This document shows positions 1 to 5,789 of a DNA stretch of 8,971 nt, piece after piece (position 1 is the first letter of the stretch; the number at the start of each line of letters is the position of its first letter). The stretch is taken from the NCBI GenBank assembly GCA_021837545.1, contig JAKBFR010000100.1, forward strand, positions 1 to 8,971. The letters are read 5' to 3'. The notes below the pieces were generated by a model. That model saw nothing but the letters and a program-made list of their open reading frames with translations, had not been told where the DNA came from and ran no database searches. Origin of the DNA: Bacillota bacterium (lineage in GTDB: Bacteria > Bacillota_A > Clostridia > Clostridiales > Clostridiaceae). Both the position numbers and the translations under genes were made by a program.

Positions 1-701
1 TGATAAGGTGTACTTATTACATTAACTCCATTTTCCTTAGCTTTAGGAAGTAAATTTTCTGCAAGTGTATGAGAACCAGTTATTATAATTAATGATGTTT
101 TCATATCAATTAAAGCTTCTTGCGCATCAGGCCTGTCTCCCACAAGTGCAATGTCCCCTTCATTAATAAGTTCTTTTAAGCTGTCTGGTTTCATTGCAGT
201 AACTGCAATCTTACCTTTAAATATTTTACAATCTTCATTTATGTATATACTTCTAGCTAAAAGTGTATCTAATATATTTTCTATTGATGTCTTACTTTTA
301 GCCAATATATTATCATCAGATATATCCATACATGATGATGCTAAATTTGAAATTGAAAGAATTCCTACTAATCTATCCTTATCATCAACTACTGGTAAAG
401 ATTTGATATGATTATCTCTCATAATATTCCATGCCATCTTTAAAGAAACATTAGGTAATATTGATGAAATAGTATCAATAGCTAAATCTTCAACTTTAAG
501 TTTAACTGTTTCTAATAATCTTGGAGCTTTAACTCCAAAGTAATCTAATATAAATTGTGTTTCTGCATTTACATTCCCTAATCTTACAGGTATAGTTGGA
601 AGATTACTAGTCTTATTTTTAAATTCAGAATAACCATATGCAGCACAAATAGAATCTGAATCAGGATTTTTATGCCCAGTTACATAAACTACATTTTCCA
701 A
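1..701 (-). CDS. ppaC: CBS/DRTGG-domain manganese-dependent inorganic pyrophosphatase, N-terminal part (gene runs off the window)
   Basis: Hydrolyses pyrophosphate to phosphate in the cytoplasm; the CBS-containing subfamily is known to be regulated by adenine nucleotides. The 233 visible codons start with TTG at 701-699, preceded by a strong AGGAGG at about 709-714. Residues 9-16 read GHKNPDSD, the first DHH-family motif, with H10, D14 and D16 as expected metal ligands. Residues about 68-120 resemble a CBS domain (IKSLPVVDDKDRLVGILS at 99-116). Residues about 140-233 resemble a DRTGG domain (KIAVTAMKP at 164-172, GDIALVGDRPDAQ at 182-194). This is the family order: DHH start, CBS1, DRTGG, then CBS2 and the rest of DHH plus DHHA2. 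Those last parts, roughly 300 residues, would lie beyond the left edge. The gene has its own promoter and is separated from the flagellar operon by a terminator. The family call is strong; the nucleotide response is inferred. Confidence 0.9.
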   Translation of the reverse strand, partial: MENVVYVTGHKNPDSDSICAAYGYSEFKNKTSNLPTIPVRLGNVNAETQFILDYFGVKAPRLLETVKLKVEDLAIDTISSILPNVSLKMAWNIMRDNHIKSLPVVDDKDRLVGILSISNLASSCMDISDDNILAKSKTSIENILDTLLARSIYINEDCKIFKGKIAVTAMKPDSLKELINEGDIALVGDRPDAQEALIDMKTSLIIITGSHTLAENLLPKAKENGVNVISTPY

Positions 702-742
702 AATAATTCCTCCTATAAATTTTCATTTTATAATACATATTT

Positions 743-771
743 ATTTTACTTATAAAGTGAAACAATGTAAA
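743..771 (-). promoter_or_regulatory. Probable sigma-A promoter of the pyrophosphatase gene
   Basis: On the minus strand TTTACA (766-771) and TAAAAT (743-748) are separated by exactly 17 bases. Each box differs from the TTGACA/TATAAT consensus at one position. The predicted transcription start is about 35 bases upstream of the TTG start, leaving a short leader with the ribosome binding site. It lies downstream of the flagellar terminator, which fits independent transcription. Inferred from consensus match only. Confidence 0.6.
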
Positions 772-815
772 GACCTAATTCAATTGACAATTGCAGTGCA
801 ATGTCCTATACAAAA

Positions 816-861
816 ACACTAATGCGTATATCCAATTTTAATTGGATATACGCATTAGTGT
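816..861 (-). terminator. Rho-independent terminator of the flagellar operon
   Basis: Bases 816-836 and 841-861 are perfect reverse complements: a 21-bp stem with a 4-base loop (TAAA on the minus strand). Reading the minus strand, it begins 15 bases after the stop codon of the last rod gene and is followed by TTTTG, so a run of five T ends the hairpin. The stem is long but A/T-rich (7 G/C pairs of 21). The plus-strand side is followed by a mixed A/T stretch without a T run, so it acts mainly on the minus strand. Confidence 0.85.
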
Positions 862-875
862 AATTTAAAATTTAA

Positions 876-1643
876 TTATCTCATGTTATTTATCATACTC
901 CACATATCATCTGCGGCTGTTACTGCTTTTGAACTAAGTTGAAAAGCTCTTTGAGTTAATATAATATCCGAAAATACTTCACCTGTATCTACATTTGATC
1001 CTTCTAAAGAACCTTGTACTACATTATAATTATTACTCAATGTTACTTGAGCATCTGAGCTTGGAGTAAAGCAACTATTTCCAATAGGTATAAATCCTTT
1101 ATCACCTATAGCTGTAAAAACTGGAATGGTTCCAATTTTAGTCATTTGCTCTCCAACCTTCATTGTTATTCCACCATCTTGATCTATTGATATATTACTA
1201 TTTTCCAAAGCAGGACTTCCTTCTGAAGCTCCATTTTCATATTGAATATACACTTTTTTTCCACTTGAGTCTACTAATGTTCCATTTGAATCAATTTTAA
1301 AATTACCATCCCTAGTGTATACTATATTTCCATTAGCTTGTGTAACCGCAAAATATCCTTTCCCATCTATAGCCAAATCTGTCTTTCCACCTGTCGTTAT
1401 AAGACTTCCTTGCTTATTTGTTGCATAATTTATGCCAAGTTTAACTCCAGTACCACTTATAGCTTTTTTATTTACAAGCGGAGTTCCATTTCTATTTAAT
1501 GATTCTGTTAAAAGATCTTTAAATCCAACATCTGTGCTTTTATATCCTGTAGTTGTACTATTAACTAAGTCATTTGAAAGATAATCAAGTTTTTCTTGAT
1601 ATGCACTCATACCACTTTTAGCAGTAGCAAAAATATTAAACAT
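876..1643 (-). CDS. flgG: Flagellar basal-body rod protein, FlgG family (FlhP-like)
   Basis: Structural protein of the flagellar rod, exported through the flagellar type III apparatus and assembled outside the membrane. The 255-residue product is close to the usual FlgG length of about 260. The N-terminal rod motif is at residues 20-37 (LDYLSNDLVNSTTTGYKS). The central FlgG-type segment includes GTGVKLG (64-70) and LAIDGKGYFAV...YTRDGNFKID (about 85-118). The C-terminal motif is EGSNVDTGEVFSDIILTQRAF...SSKAVTAADDM, with the coiled-coil segment expected to pack against the N-terminal helix. The ATG at 1643 follows GAGGAGG with good spacing. It lies 18 bases after the preceding paralog and is the last gene before the terminator. 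Oddity: the usual SNNLAN core reads SNDLVN. The FlgG-type C-terminus favours distal rod over FlgF, but clostridial members are hard to separate. Confidence 0.85.
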   Translation of the reverse strand: MFNIFATAKSGMSAYQEKLDYLSNDLVNSTTTGYKSTDVGFKDLLTESLNRNGTPLVNKKAISGTGVKLGINYATNKQGSLITTGGKTDLAIDGKGYFAVTQANGNIVYTRDGNFKIDSNGTLVDSSGKKVYIQYENGASEGSPALENSNISIDQDGGITMKVGEQMTKIGTIPVFTAIGDKGFIPIGNSCFTPSSDAQVTLSNNYNVVQGSLEGSNVDTGEVFSDIILTQRAFQLSSKAVTAADDMWSMINNMR

Positions 1644-1661
1644 AATTTGTTTCCTCCTCTA

Positions 1662-2432
1662 TTATACACGACCTAATTCACTTGCAGCTTTTTGTACTGT
1701 TTCATCTTGCATCTTAACAAACTTTTGATTTGTTTCAAATTGTCTTTTTACTTCCATAAGTTTCACCATTTCTTCGGATGGGTCTACATTTGATGCTTCA
1801 AGAAAATTTTGTCTTACATTAACCGTAGCATTATAAATAGGAGTATCAACTGTAGTGTAATTATCCCCTAGCGGTTCCAGTGAATTATAATTTTGCAGAT
1901 CTGCTGTTAATAACTTATCGGTTGTACCGATTCCTTCAATATTGATATTATTTTCTCCGTCTAATGAAAACTTTGCATCTCCAACATATATTGGTTCTTT
2001 AGCACCAGTAGTATTATTTATTCCTAATACTTTACTTCCATCATTTGTTATTAAATATCCTTGTTGATTAACCTTAAAGTTTCCATCTCTTGTATAAACT
2101 TCTTTATTTCCATTTTGAGCCACAAAGAATCCTCTTCCATCAATAGCAAAATCTGTACTACTATCTGTAGCCTTAAAAGATCCTTGTGTGAAAATAGTAT
2201 CTACATCATTAACTTTTACGCCTAAGTTTAAACTACCAATGTCATTCTTAACATATTTATCGCCTAAAAGCTTTTGTCTATTAGATATCATAACATCTTG
2301 AAAACTTTGTTTTGTTAATTCACGTTTTTTATAACCATTATTATTTGCATTGGCAATATTATTAGTAATTACTTCTTGCTCATTTTGTAATGTTATTAAT
2401 CCCGAAACAGAAGTATAAAATCCTCTTATCAA
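1662..2432 (-). CDS. flgF: Flagellar basal-body rod protein, FlgF/FlgG family (FlhO-like)
   Basis: Second rod-family protein, 256 residues, paralogous to the downstream gene. The N-terminus MIRGFYTSVSGLITLQNEQ leads into the canonical rod motif ITNNIANANNNGYKK (residues 22-36). The middle has DFAIDGRGFFVAQNGNKE followed by YTRDGNFKVNQQGYL. The C-terminus has FLEASNVDPSEEMVKLMEVK followed by RQFETNQKFVKMQDETVQ, as in exported axial proteins. The start is TTG at 2432-2430, with AGGAG about ten bases upstream. The family N-terminus M-[IL]-R-G-[FL]-Y-T-[SA] supports this start over any later ATG. It begins one base after the stop codon of the small membrane protein gene, so translation is probably coupled. 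The adjacent pair matches Bacillus flhO-flhP; whether this copy is functionally FlgF or a second FlgG cannot be settled by eye. Confidence 0.85.
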   Translation of the reverse strand: MIRGFYTSVSGLITLQNEQEVITNNIANANNNGYKKRELTKQSFQDVMISNRQKLLGDKYVKNDIGSLNLGVKVNDVDTIFTQGSFKATDSSTDFAIDGRGFFVAQNGNKEVYTRDGNFKVNQQGYLITNDGSKVLGINNTTGAKEPIYVGDAKFSLDGENNINIEGIGTTDKLLTADLQNYNSLEPLGDNYTTVDTPIYNATVNVRQNFLEASNVDPSEEMVKLMEVKRQFETNQKFVKMQDETVQKAASELGRV

Positions 2433-2433
2433 T

Positions 2434-2631
2434 TTAATCCGCTCCTTTTAAAATTGACTTGCTCTCACTCTCATATATCATTCCTAAATCTCTAGCTTTT
2501 TCTTCTATTTGACTGTCTGAAAGATTAACTGTATATTTATACCCAAACATACATATAACCCCTAAAACTAACCCTATTCCTACTCCAAACAAAATTTTTT
2601 TATCTATGAGAAATATAATATTTTCTTTTAT
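2434..2631 (-). CDS. Small single-pass membrane protein of the flagellar operon, noncanonical start
   Basis: A reading frame too short for usual cut-offs fills the space between the SwrB-like gene and the rod gene. There is no ATG or GTG in it upstream of the membrane segment. The longest plausible start is ATA at 2631-2629, overlapping the preceding TAA stop as AUAA, giving 65 residues. TTG at 2592-2590 would give 52 residues. Numbered from the ATA, residues 13-31 (ILFGVGIGLVLGVICMFGY) form a hydrophobic segment. They are followed by a mostly charged tail with LSDSQIEEKARDLGMIYESE (37-56), which looks like an amphipathic helix. Only one base separates its stop (2436-2434) from the TTG of the next gene. 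Codon use and protein-like composition support a real gene. I do not recognise the family; the function is unknown and perhaps membrane-linked flagellar assembly. Which start is used is uncertain. Confidence 0.7.
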   Translation of the reverse strand: MKENIIFLIDKKILFGVGIGLVLGVICMFGYKYTVNLSDSQIEEKARDLGMIYESESKSILKGAD

Positions 2632-3233
2632 TTTTTGAACAAACCCTTTACTAATAGTACTTCCCCCTTACTCACAGATAATTCGTGACATATTTGTTCT
2701 TCTGTCAATCCTTCTTTTAAAAGCTTTTTAATACTTTGAGTTTTATTACTGTCAGCTTTTTCAGAAAAAACATCTTCTGTTGGTTTTTCTTTATTTATAT
2801 CTGAATCTACAAATAAACTTTCACCTGTTTCGCCAACAATTAGGTCTATTTTTCTAATCTTTTCTAATTTCTTCTCATCTGCTTTGCTATAATCTTTATT
2901 TATATCAGTATCTATTTCATCTTCATTTATCAAATATTTATTTTCTAAATCTTGTTTATTATCGTATATTTTTTCATTATTCTTAAGCTTATTTAAATTA
3001 TTTTTTATGTCTATAACTTCTTCTTGCAATTCTGTCAAACTTTCAGCTATATCTTTTCTTAAAATTCCAATTTCCATTTTATAATCGTTTAATTCTTCTT
3101 TACTATCCTGTAATACACTTTGAAAAGATATATCTAAAATATTGTCTTCTTGTTTTACTTTGCTTTCTCTTTTTATAGCTCGATAATTATAAATTATCAA
3201 AACCAATCCTATTATCAATAATATTAACGGCAT
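2628..3233 (-). CDS. SwrB-like protein: N-terminal membrane anchor, coiled coil, C-terminal helix-turn-helix-like (DUF6115-type) domain
   Basis: The 201-residue product has three parts. Residues 1-17 (MPLILLIIGLVLIIYNY) are a hydrophobic anchor. Residues about 25-130 are highly charged and helical, with heptad-like spacing around LRKDIAESLTELQEEVIDIK (58-77). The C-terminal segment is SIKKLLKEGLTEEQICHELS followed by VSKGEVLLVKGLFKK (167-201), resembling a small helix-turn-helix or DUF6115 domain. I chose the ATG at 3233-3231 because GAGG stands six bases upstream; a TTG at 3251 in the same frame lies inside the 7-bp repeat array and has no better site. It follows the sigma-28 gene directly, as swrB (ylxL) follows sigD in Bacillus subtilis. 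There SwrB promotes hook-basal body maturation and so late gene expression. Homology is suggested by architecture and position rather than proven; a role in activating FliA-dependent transcription is inference. Confidence 0.75.
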   Translation of the reverse strand: MPLILLIIGLVLIIYNYRAIKRESKVKQEDNILDISFQSVLQDSKEELNDYKMEIGILRKDIAESLTELQEEVIDIKNNLNKLKNNEKIYDNKQDLENKYLINEDEIDTDINKDYSKADEKKLEKIRKIDLIVGETGESLFVDSDINKEKPTEDVFSEKADSNKTQSIKKLLKEGLTEEQICHELSVSKGEVLLVKGLFKK

Positions 3234-3243
3234 AAAACACCTC

Positions 3244-3336
3244 AACTTCAATGTTCACTTGTCAATGCTCAATGCTCAATGCTCAATTGTCGAAAATTAA
3301 TACTTGAGCATTGATAATTGATAATTGAGCATTGAT
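3244..3336. repeat. Inverted array of degenerate 7-bp repeats between fliA and the SwrB-like gene
   Basis: On the plus strand the left part (3244-3292) is made of heptads ending in TCA. The best are three ATGCTCA copies (3265-3285), flanked by degenerate ones such as ATGTTCA and ATTGTCG. The right part (3306-3335) is the same family in reverse: GAGCATT, GATAATT, GATAATT, GAGCATT. In the transcript the two arms can fold into a long hairpin, with 12 paired bases at the base and then 5-bp blocks separated by 2-base mismatches every 7 bases. The array begins just after the fliA stop and runs into the ribosome binding region of the next gene. It could affect mRNA processing or stability; the function is unknown. 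Confidence 0.75.
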
Positions 3337-3338
3337 AT

Positions 3339-4067
3339 TTAATGAATATAATGCAATTTTTTCATACATTCTCTTAAATTACTAATGGATCTACTATGTA
3401 ATTGACAAACTCTAGACTCTGATACACTTAGTACTGTACCTATTTCCTTTAATGTAAAACCTTCGTAATAATAAAGATTCAATATTGTTCTATCCTTTTC
3501 CTTAAGCAAACTTATTGCTTGTGTTAAAATCTCTAATTGTTCCTTATCTTGAAGATGAGCCTCAGGACTTGGACTATTTTTATCTTCTATAATACCAATA
3601 AGATTTACATCTTCGTCTTCTGAAAAAATAACATTTTCTAAAGATACCATTGAAATATAATTTATATAATTTTCGATTTCTGCTACTTCATTCAACGAAA
3701 TCTCCATATATTTTGCTATTTCAACATTTGTAGGCTCTCTTAATAACTGCATTTGCAAATTATCAATAGCCTTATTATATTTATTTAATTTATCCATGGC
3801 ACCCTTAGATATTGGTCTATTTTTTCTTAATTCATCTATCATTGACCCTTTAATTCTTATAGATGCATAAGAAGAAAATTTCATTCCCTTTGTATCATCA
3901 AACTTATTTATTGCATCCATAAGTCCAATCAAACCATAACTTACCAAATCCTCATATTCCATATATTTGTTTTTTCCAAACATGACTCTAGAGGCAATAT
4001 ACTTTACTAATGGAATATATTCTTGTATTATTTTCTCTTTTCCATCCACATCATTTACTACATGCAT
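3339..4067 (-). CDS. fliA: RNA polymerase sigma-28 factor, FliA/SigD/WhiG family
   Basis: Directs RNA polymerase to late flagellar promoters such as flagellin and motility genes. The 242 residues match the family length (about 240-260). Region 2 spans about 11-82, with DLVSYGLIGLMDAINKFD (40-57) and FSSYASIRIKGSMIDELRK (64-82, the family's hallmark). Region 3 spans about 88-150. Region 4 spans about 185-238, with the helix-turn-helix FTLKEIGTVLSVSESRVCQL (204-223). There is no region 1.1, as expected for this class. The ATG at 4067 has GGTGG nine bases upstream; a nearby upstream ATG runs into TAG in another frame. It stands 207 bases after the PilZ gene, a gap filled by a structured element. 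FlgM, the usual anti-sigma factor, is not in the window. Assignment as flagellar sigma rests on sequence plus operon position. Confidence 0.93.
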   Translation of the reverse strand: MHVVNDVDGKEKIIQEYIPLVKYIASRVMFGKNKYMEYEDLVSYGLIGLMDAINKFDDTKGMKFSSYASIRIKGSMIDELRKNRPISKGAMDKLNKYNKAIDNLQMQLLREPTNVEIAKYMEISLNEVAEIENYINYISMVSLENVIFSEDEDVNLIGIIEDKNSPSPEAHLQDKEQLEILTQAISLLKEKDRTILNLYYYEGFTLKEIGTVLSVSESRVCQLHSRSISNLRECMKKLHYIH

Positions 4068-4126
4068 ATCATATTACCACCCATTCTTTCATCTATTTCA
4101 TAGCTCATATACCATAAATCTTTTGT

Positions 4127-4270
4127 TTATCTGATGTCTAGCCACTGTAACACTCCCCTCTTCTTAAAGTGGGAGATAACAGTGGCACGACCCTAGATAA
4201 GTTCAACTAACCTTCAGTGAGATATTTACCCTCAATGGGCACCTAGAAAACTCCCTCTGAAGCTAAGTTT
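4127..4270 (-). other. Structured intergenic element (candidate RNA or mobile-element remnant) between the PilZ gene and fliA
   Basis: The 207-bp gap is far more G/C-rich and palindromic than the surroundings. Read as minus-strand RNA: CTTCAG (4262-4257) pairs with CTGAAG (4217-4212), enclosing a small GCCC/GGGT hairpin (4240-4237 with 4231-4228). Then comes a long hairpin in which GCCACTGT (4186-4179) pairs with ACAGTGGC (4148-4141). CTCCC (4175-4171) pairs with GGGAG (4157-4153) inside it, and a further CTT/AAG sits near the tip. TTATCT (4200-4195) can pair with AGATAA (4132-4127), closing the second domain. No T run follows it, so it is not a plain terminator. It does not match the riboswitch consensus sequences I know. 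It may be a structured leader of fliA, a processed stem, or a non-autonomous or decayed IS200/IS605-type end. Confidence 0.6.
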
Positions 4271-4274
4271 CACT

Positions 4275-4916
4275 TTATAATTTAGCTCTTTGTTTTCTCG
4301 CTATTTGAAAAAGTTCTTGGATTATAAAGTCACTTTGAACTGGTGTAATATCTAAAAATCTTAACCCACAAAGTTTTTCTTTATCTTCTGTATTTTCAAT
4401 TCTCGCAATATCACACTTTAATTCTATTTCAATTTCTTTTATTTTCGTCCTAATTAAAAGTATATCATCTCTTTTTATATCGTCTTTTGTTTTAAGTTTT
4501 AATCCACCGCCACTTAAATCTACCATAAATGCTTCTTTATAAGGCAAACTATCAATATCTTCTTTATTAATGTTCGTAATTACTTTATATTCTACTGTAT
4601 TTAATAACTCTACTCTGAAAAAATTTCTTCGTTGTATTTTTTTTATATCAAAAGGTTTTGATATCTTATAATATATTATATTTCCTTCTTTACCTCTTGA
4701 AATTATATTAGAATAAAATTTAAAACATCTACCTTCATCTAAATAAGAATTTATTTCAATCTTCTCATTTATATGTACCATTAGATATTCCCCATCTATG
4801 ACAGGCAAATTTATCCTCAAAAAATCATCTTGCACATCTATAATCAAAGATTTATATGCTTTTTTATCTACCACTACTTCTATTCTATCATTAACTTTTA
4901 AGTTAAAACTATCCAC
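4275..4916 (-). CDS. PilZ-domain flagellar brake protein (YcgR/MotI type), cyclic-di-GMP receptor
   Basis: Cytoplasmic protein expected to bind cyclic-di-GMP and slow or stop the flagellar motor. It has 213 residues in two parts. The N-terminal half (about 1-90) resembles the YcgR N-terminal beta domain. The C-terminal PilZ domain (about 95-208) carries both ligand motifs: R97-NFF-R101 (RxxxR) and D133-LSGG-G138 (DxSxxG). All the key residues are present, so binding is likely intact. The start is GTG at 4916-4914, preceded by GGGGGA with good spacing. It begins 12 bases after flhG and so is cotranscribed with it. Bacillus MotI (YpfA) is the closest analogue known to me, though it is not in the fla/che operon; clostridia often carry this gene next to flhG. 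The stop codon lies right at the border of the structured element downstream. The target (motor stator or rotor) is inferred. Confidence 0.88.
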   Translation of the reverse strand: MDSFNLKVNDRIEVVVDKKAYKSLIIDVQDDFLRINLPVIDGEYLMVHINEKIEINSYLDEGRCFKFYSNIISRGKEGNIIYYKISKPFDIKKIQRRNFFRVELLNTVEYKVITNINKEDIDSLPYKEAFMVDLSGGGLKLKTKDDIKRDDILLIRTKIKEIEIELKCDIARIENTEDKEKLCGLRFLDITPVQSDFIIQELFQIARKQRAKL

Positions 4917-4928
4917 AATAAAATCCCC

Positions 4929-5789
4929 CTATGAAAATCTATTAAATAATCTCTTAAATAATCCTTTTGCTCCATTTACTGAATTTATTTCTTGACCCAT
5001 AAGTTTCATAGCGATATTTTCTATATCTTTAGATGCATCACAATTAGGATACAACACAACAAAAGGTTTTTGTTGCCTTACACTCTGTACTAATTTTTTA
5101 TCATCTAGTATACATCCCAAATATTCAATATTAATCTTTAGAAACCTGCTAACTGCCCTATTGAATCTACTATAAGTTTCGTCTCCTTCTTCTTTAGTAA
5201 ACGCTTTATTTACAATTATTTTTGCATTAGTTTTAAGTTGATAATGATCTATAGCCTTTATTAAACTATATCCATCTGTAAGAGACGTCGGTTCTGGAGT
5301 AGTTATAAGAATCAACTCTTCTGATGCGGCTATAAAAGATAAAACATCTTTATTAACTCCTGCACCTGTATCCATTAATATGTAATCATATTCATCTAAT
5401 GTATCAAGTTTTTCTAAAAATATCTTTTTATCGTTTTCTTCTAAATCTTGAGCCTTACTTAATGCAGATCCCGCCGGAATCAAACTTACGCCATTAGTTC
5501 CTTCTATAATTATATCTTTTATGCCTAAATCAGTAAATACAATATCAAATATATTATGTTTAGGATAAAGACCCATTAAGACATCATCATTTCCCATACC
5601 TAAATCCGCATCAAAAATCAAAACTCTTTTTCCTTTATTTTGAAGAACTATTGCTAAGTTAACAACAAAATTGCTTTTTCCAACTCCGCCTTTTCCTGAT
5701 GTTACTGTTATAATTTTAGTAGCTGTCTTCTTATGGCCCTGCTCTTCATTATTTATCAATTTTCGTAATGCTTCTGCTTGATCTAGCAT
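4929..5789 (-). CDS. flhG: MinD-like ATPase FlhG (FleN/YlxH), flagellar number regulator
   Basis: ParA/MinD-type ATPase working with FlhF to set flagellar number and placement, acting at the membrane and on C-ring assembly. The 286 residues start with the family's DQAEALRKLI segment (3-12), the region that in Bacillus FlhG stimulates FlhF GTPase activity. The deviant Walker A is SGKGGVGKSN (31-40) with signature K33 and catalytic K38. The A' segment is FDADLGMGND (59-68) and the switch II/Walker B is LMDTGAG (138-144). The C-terminus ends in LFKRLFNRFS, a basic and hydrophobic stretch that could be the membrane-targeting helix. The ATG at 5789 follows GGGGAGG and overlaps the end of flhF by 7 bases, so translation is coupled. 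No key residue is missing. Confidence 0.95.
   Translation of the reverse strand: MLDQAEALRKLINNEEQGHKKTATKIITVTSGKGGVGKSNFVVNLAIVLQNKGKRVLIFDADLGMGNDDVLMGLYPKHNIFDIVFTDLGIKDIIIEGTNGVSLIPAGSALSKAQDLEENDKKIFLEKLDTLDEYDYILMDTGAGVNKDVLSFIAASEELILITTPEPTSLTDGYSLIKAIDHYQLKTNAKIIVNKAFTKEEGDETYSRFNRAVSRFLKINIEYLGCILDDKKLVQSVRQQKPFVVLYPNCDASKDIENIAMKLMGQEINSVNGAKGLFKRLFNRFS

Noticed and set aside
151..411. Plus-strand 86-codon open frame
   Set aside because: It lies opposite the pyrophosphatase coding frame, lacks a ribosome site and has no recognisable protein features; it is an antisense shadow.
3234..3251. Six-codon N-terminal extension of the SwrB-like protein from a TTG at 3251
   Set aside because: The TTG lies within the heptad repeats, while the ATG at 3233 has GAGG at good spacing and begins directly with the membrane anchor.
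3244..3336. CRISPR array
   Set aside because: Units are 7 bp with no unique spacers and the array is inverted, so it is not CRISPR.
4113..4140. Promoter for fliA from TAGACA at 4135-4140 with a poor TATGGT box 18 bases downstream
   Set aside because: The -10 box is weak and no sigma-28-type GCCGATAA box was seen; not strong enough to list.
4127..4270. Cyclic-di-GMP riboswitch (type I or II), suggested by the motility context
   Set aside because: The conserved type I core and tetraloop-receptor features are not visible and I could not match type II; the hairpin layout differs.
4798..4995. Plus-strand 65-codon open frame across the PilZ-flhG junction
   Set aside because: Antisense to two well supported genes, with no ribosome site.
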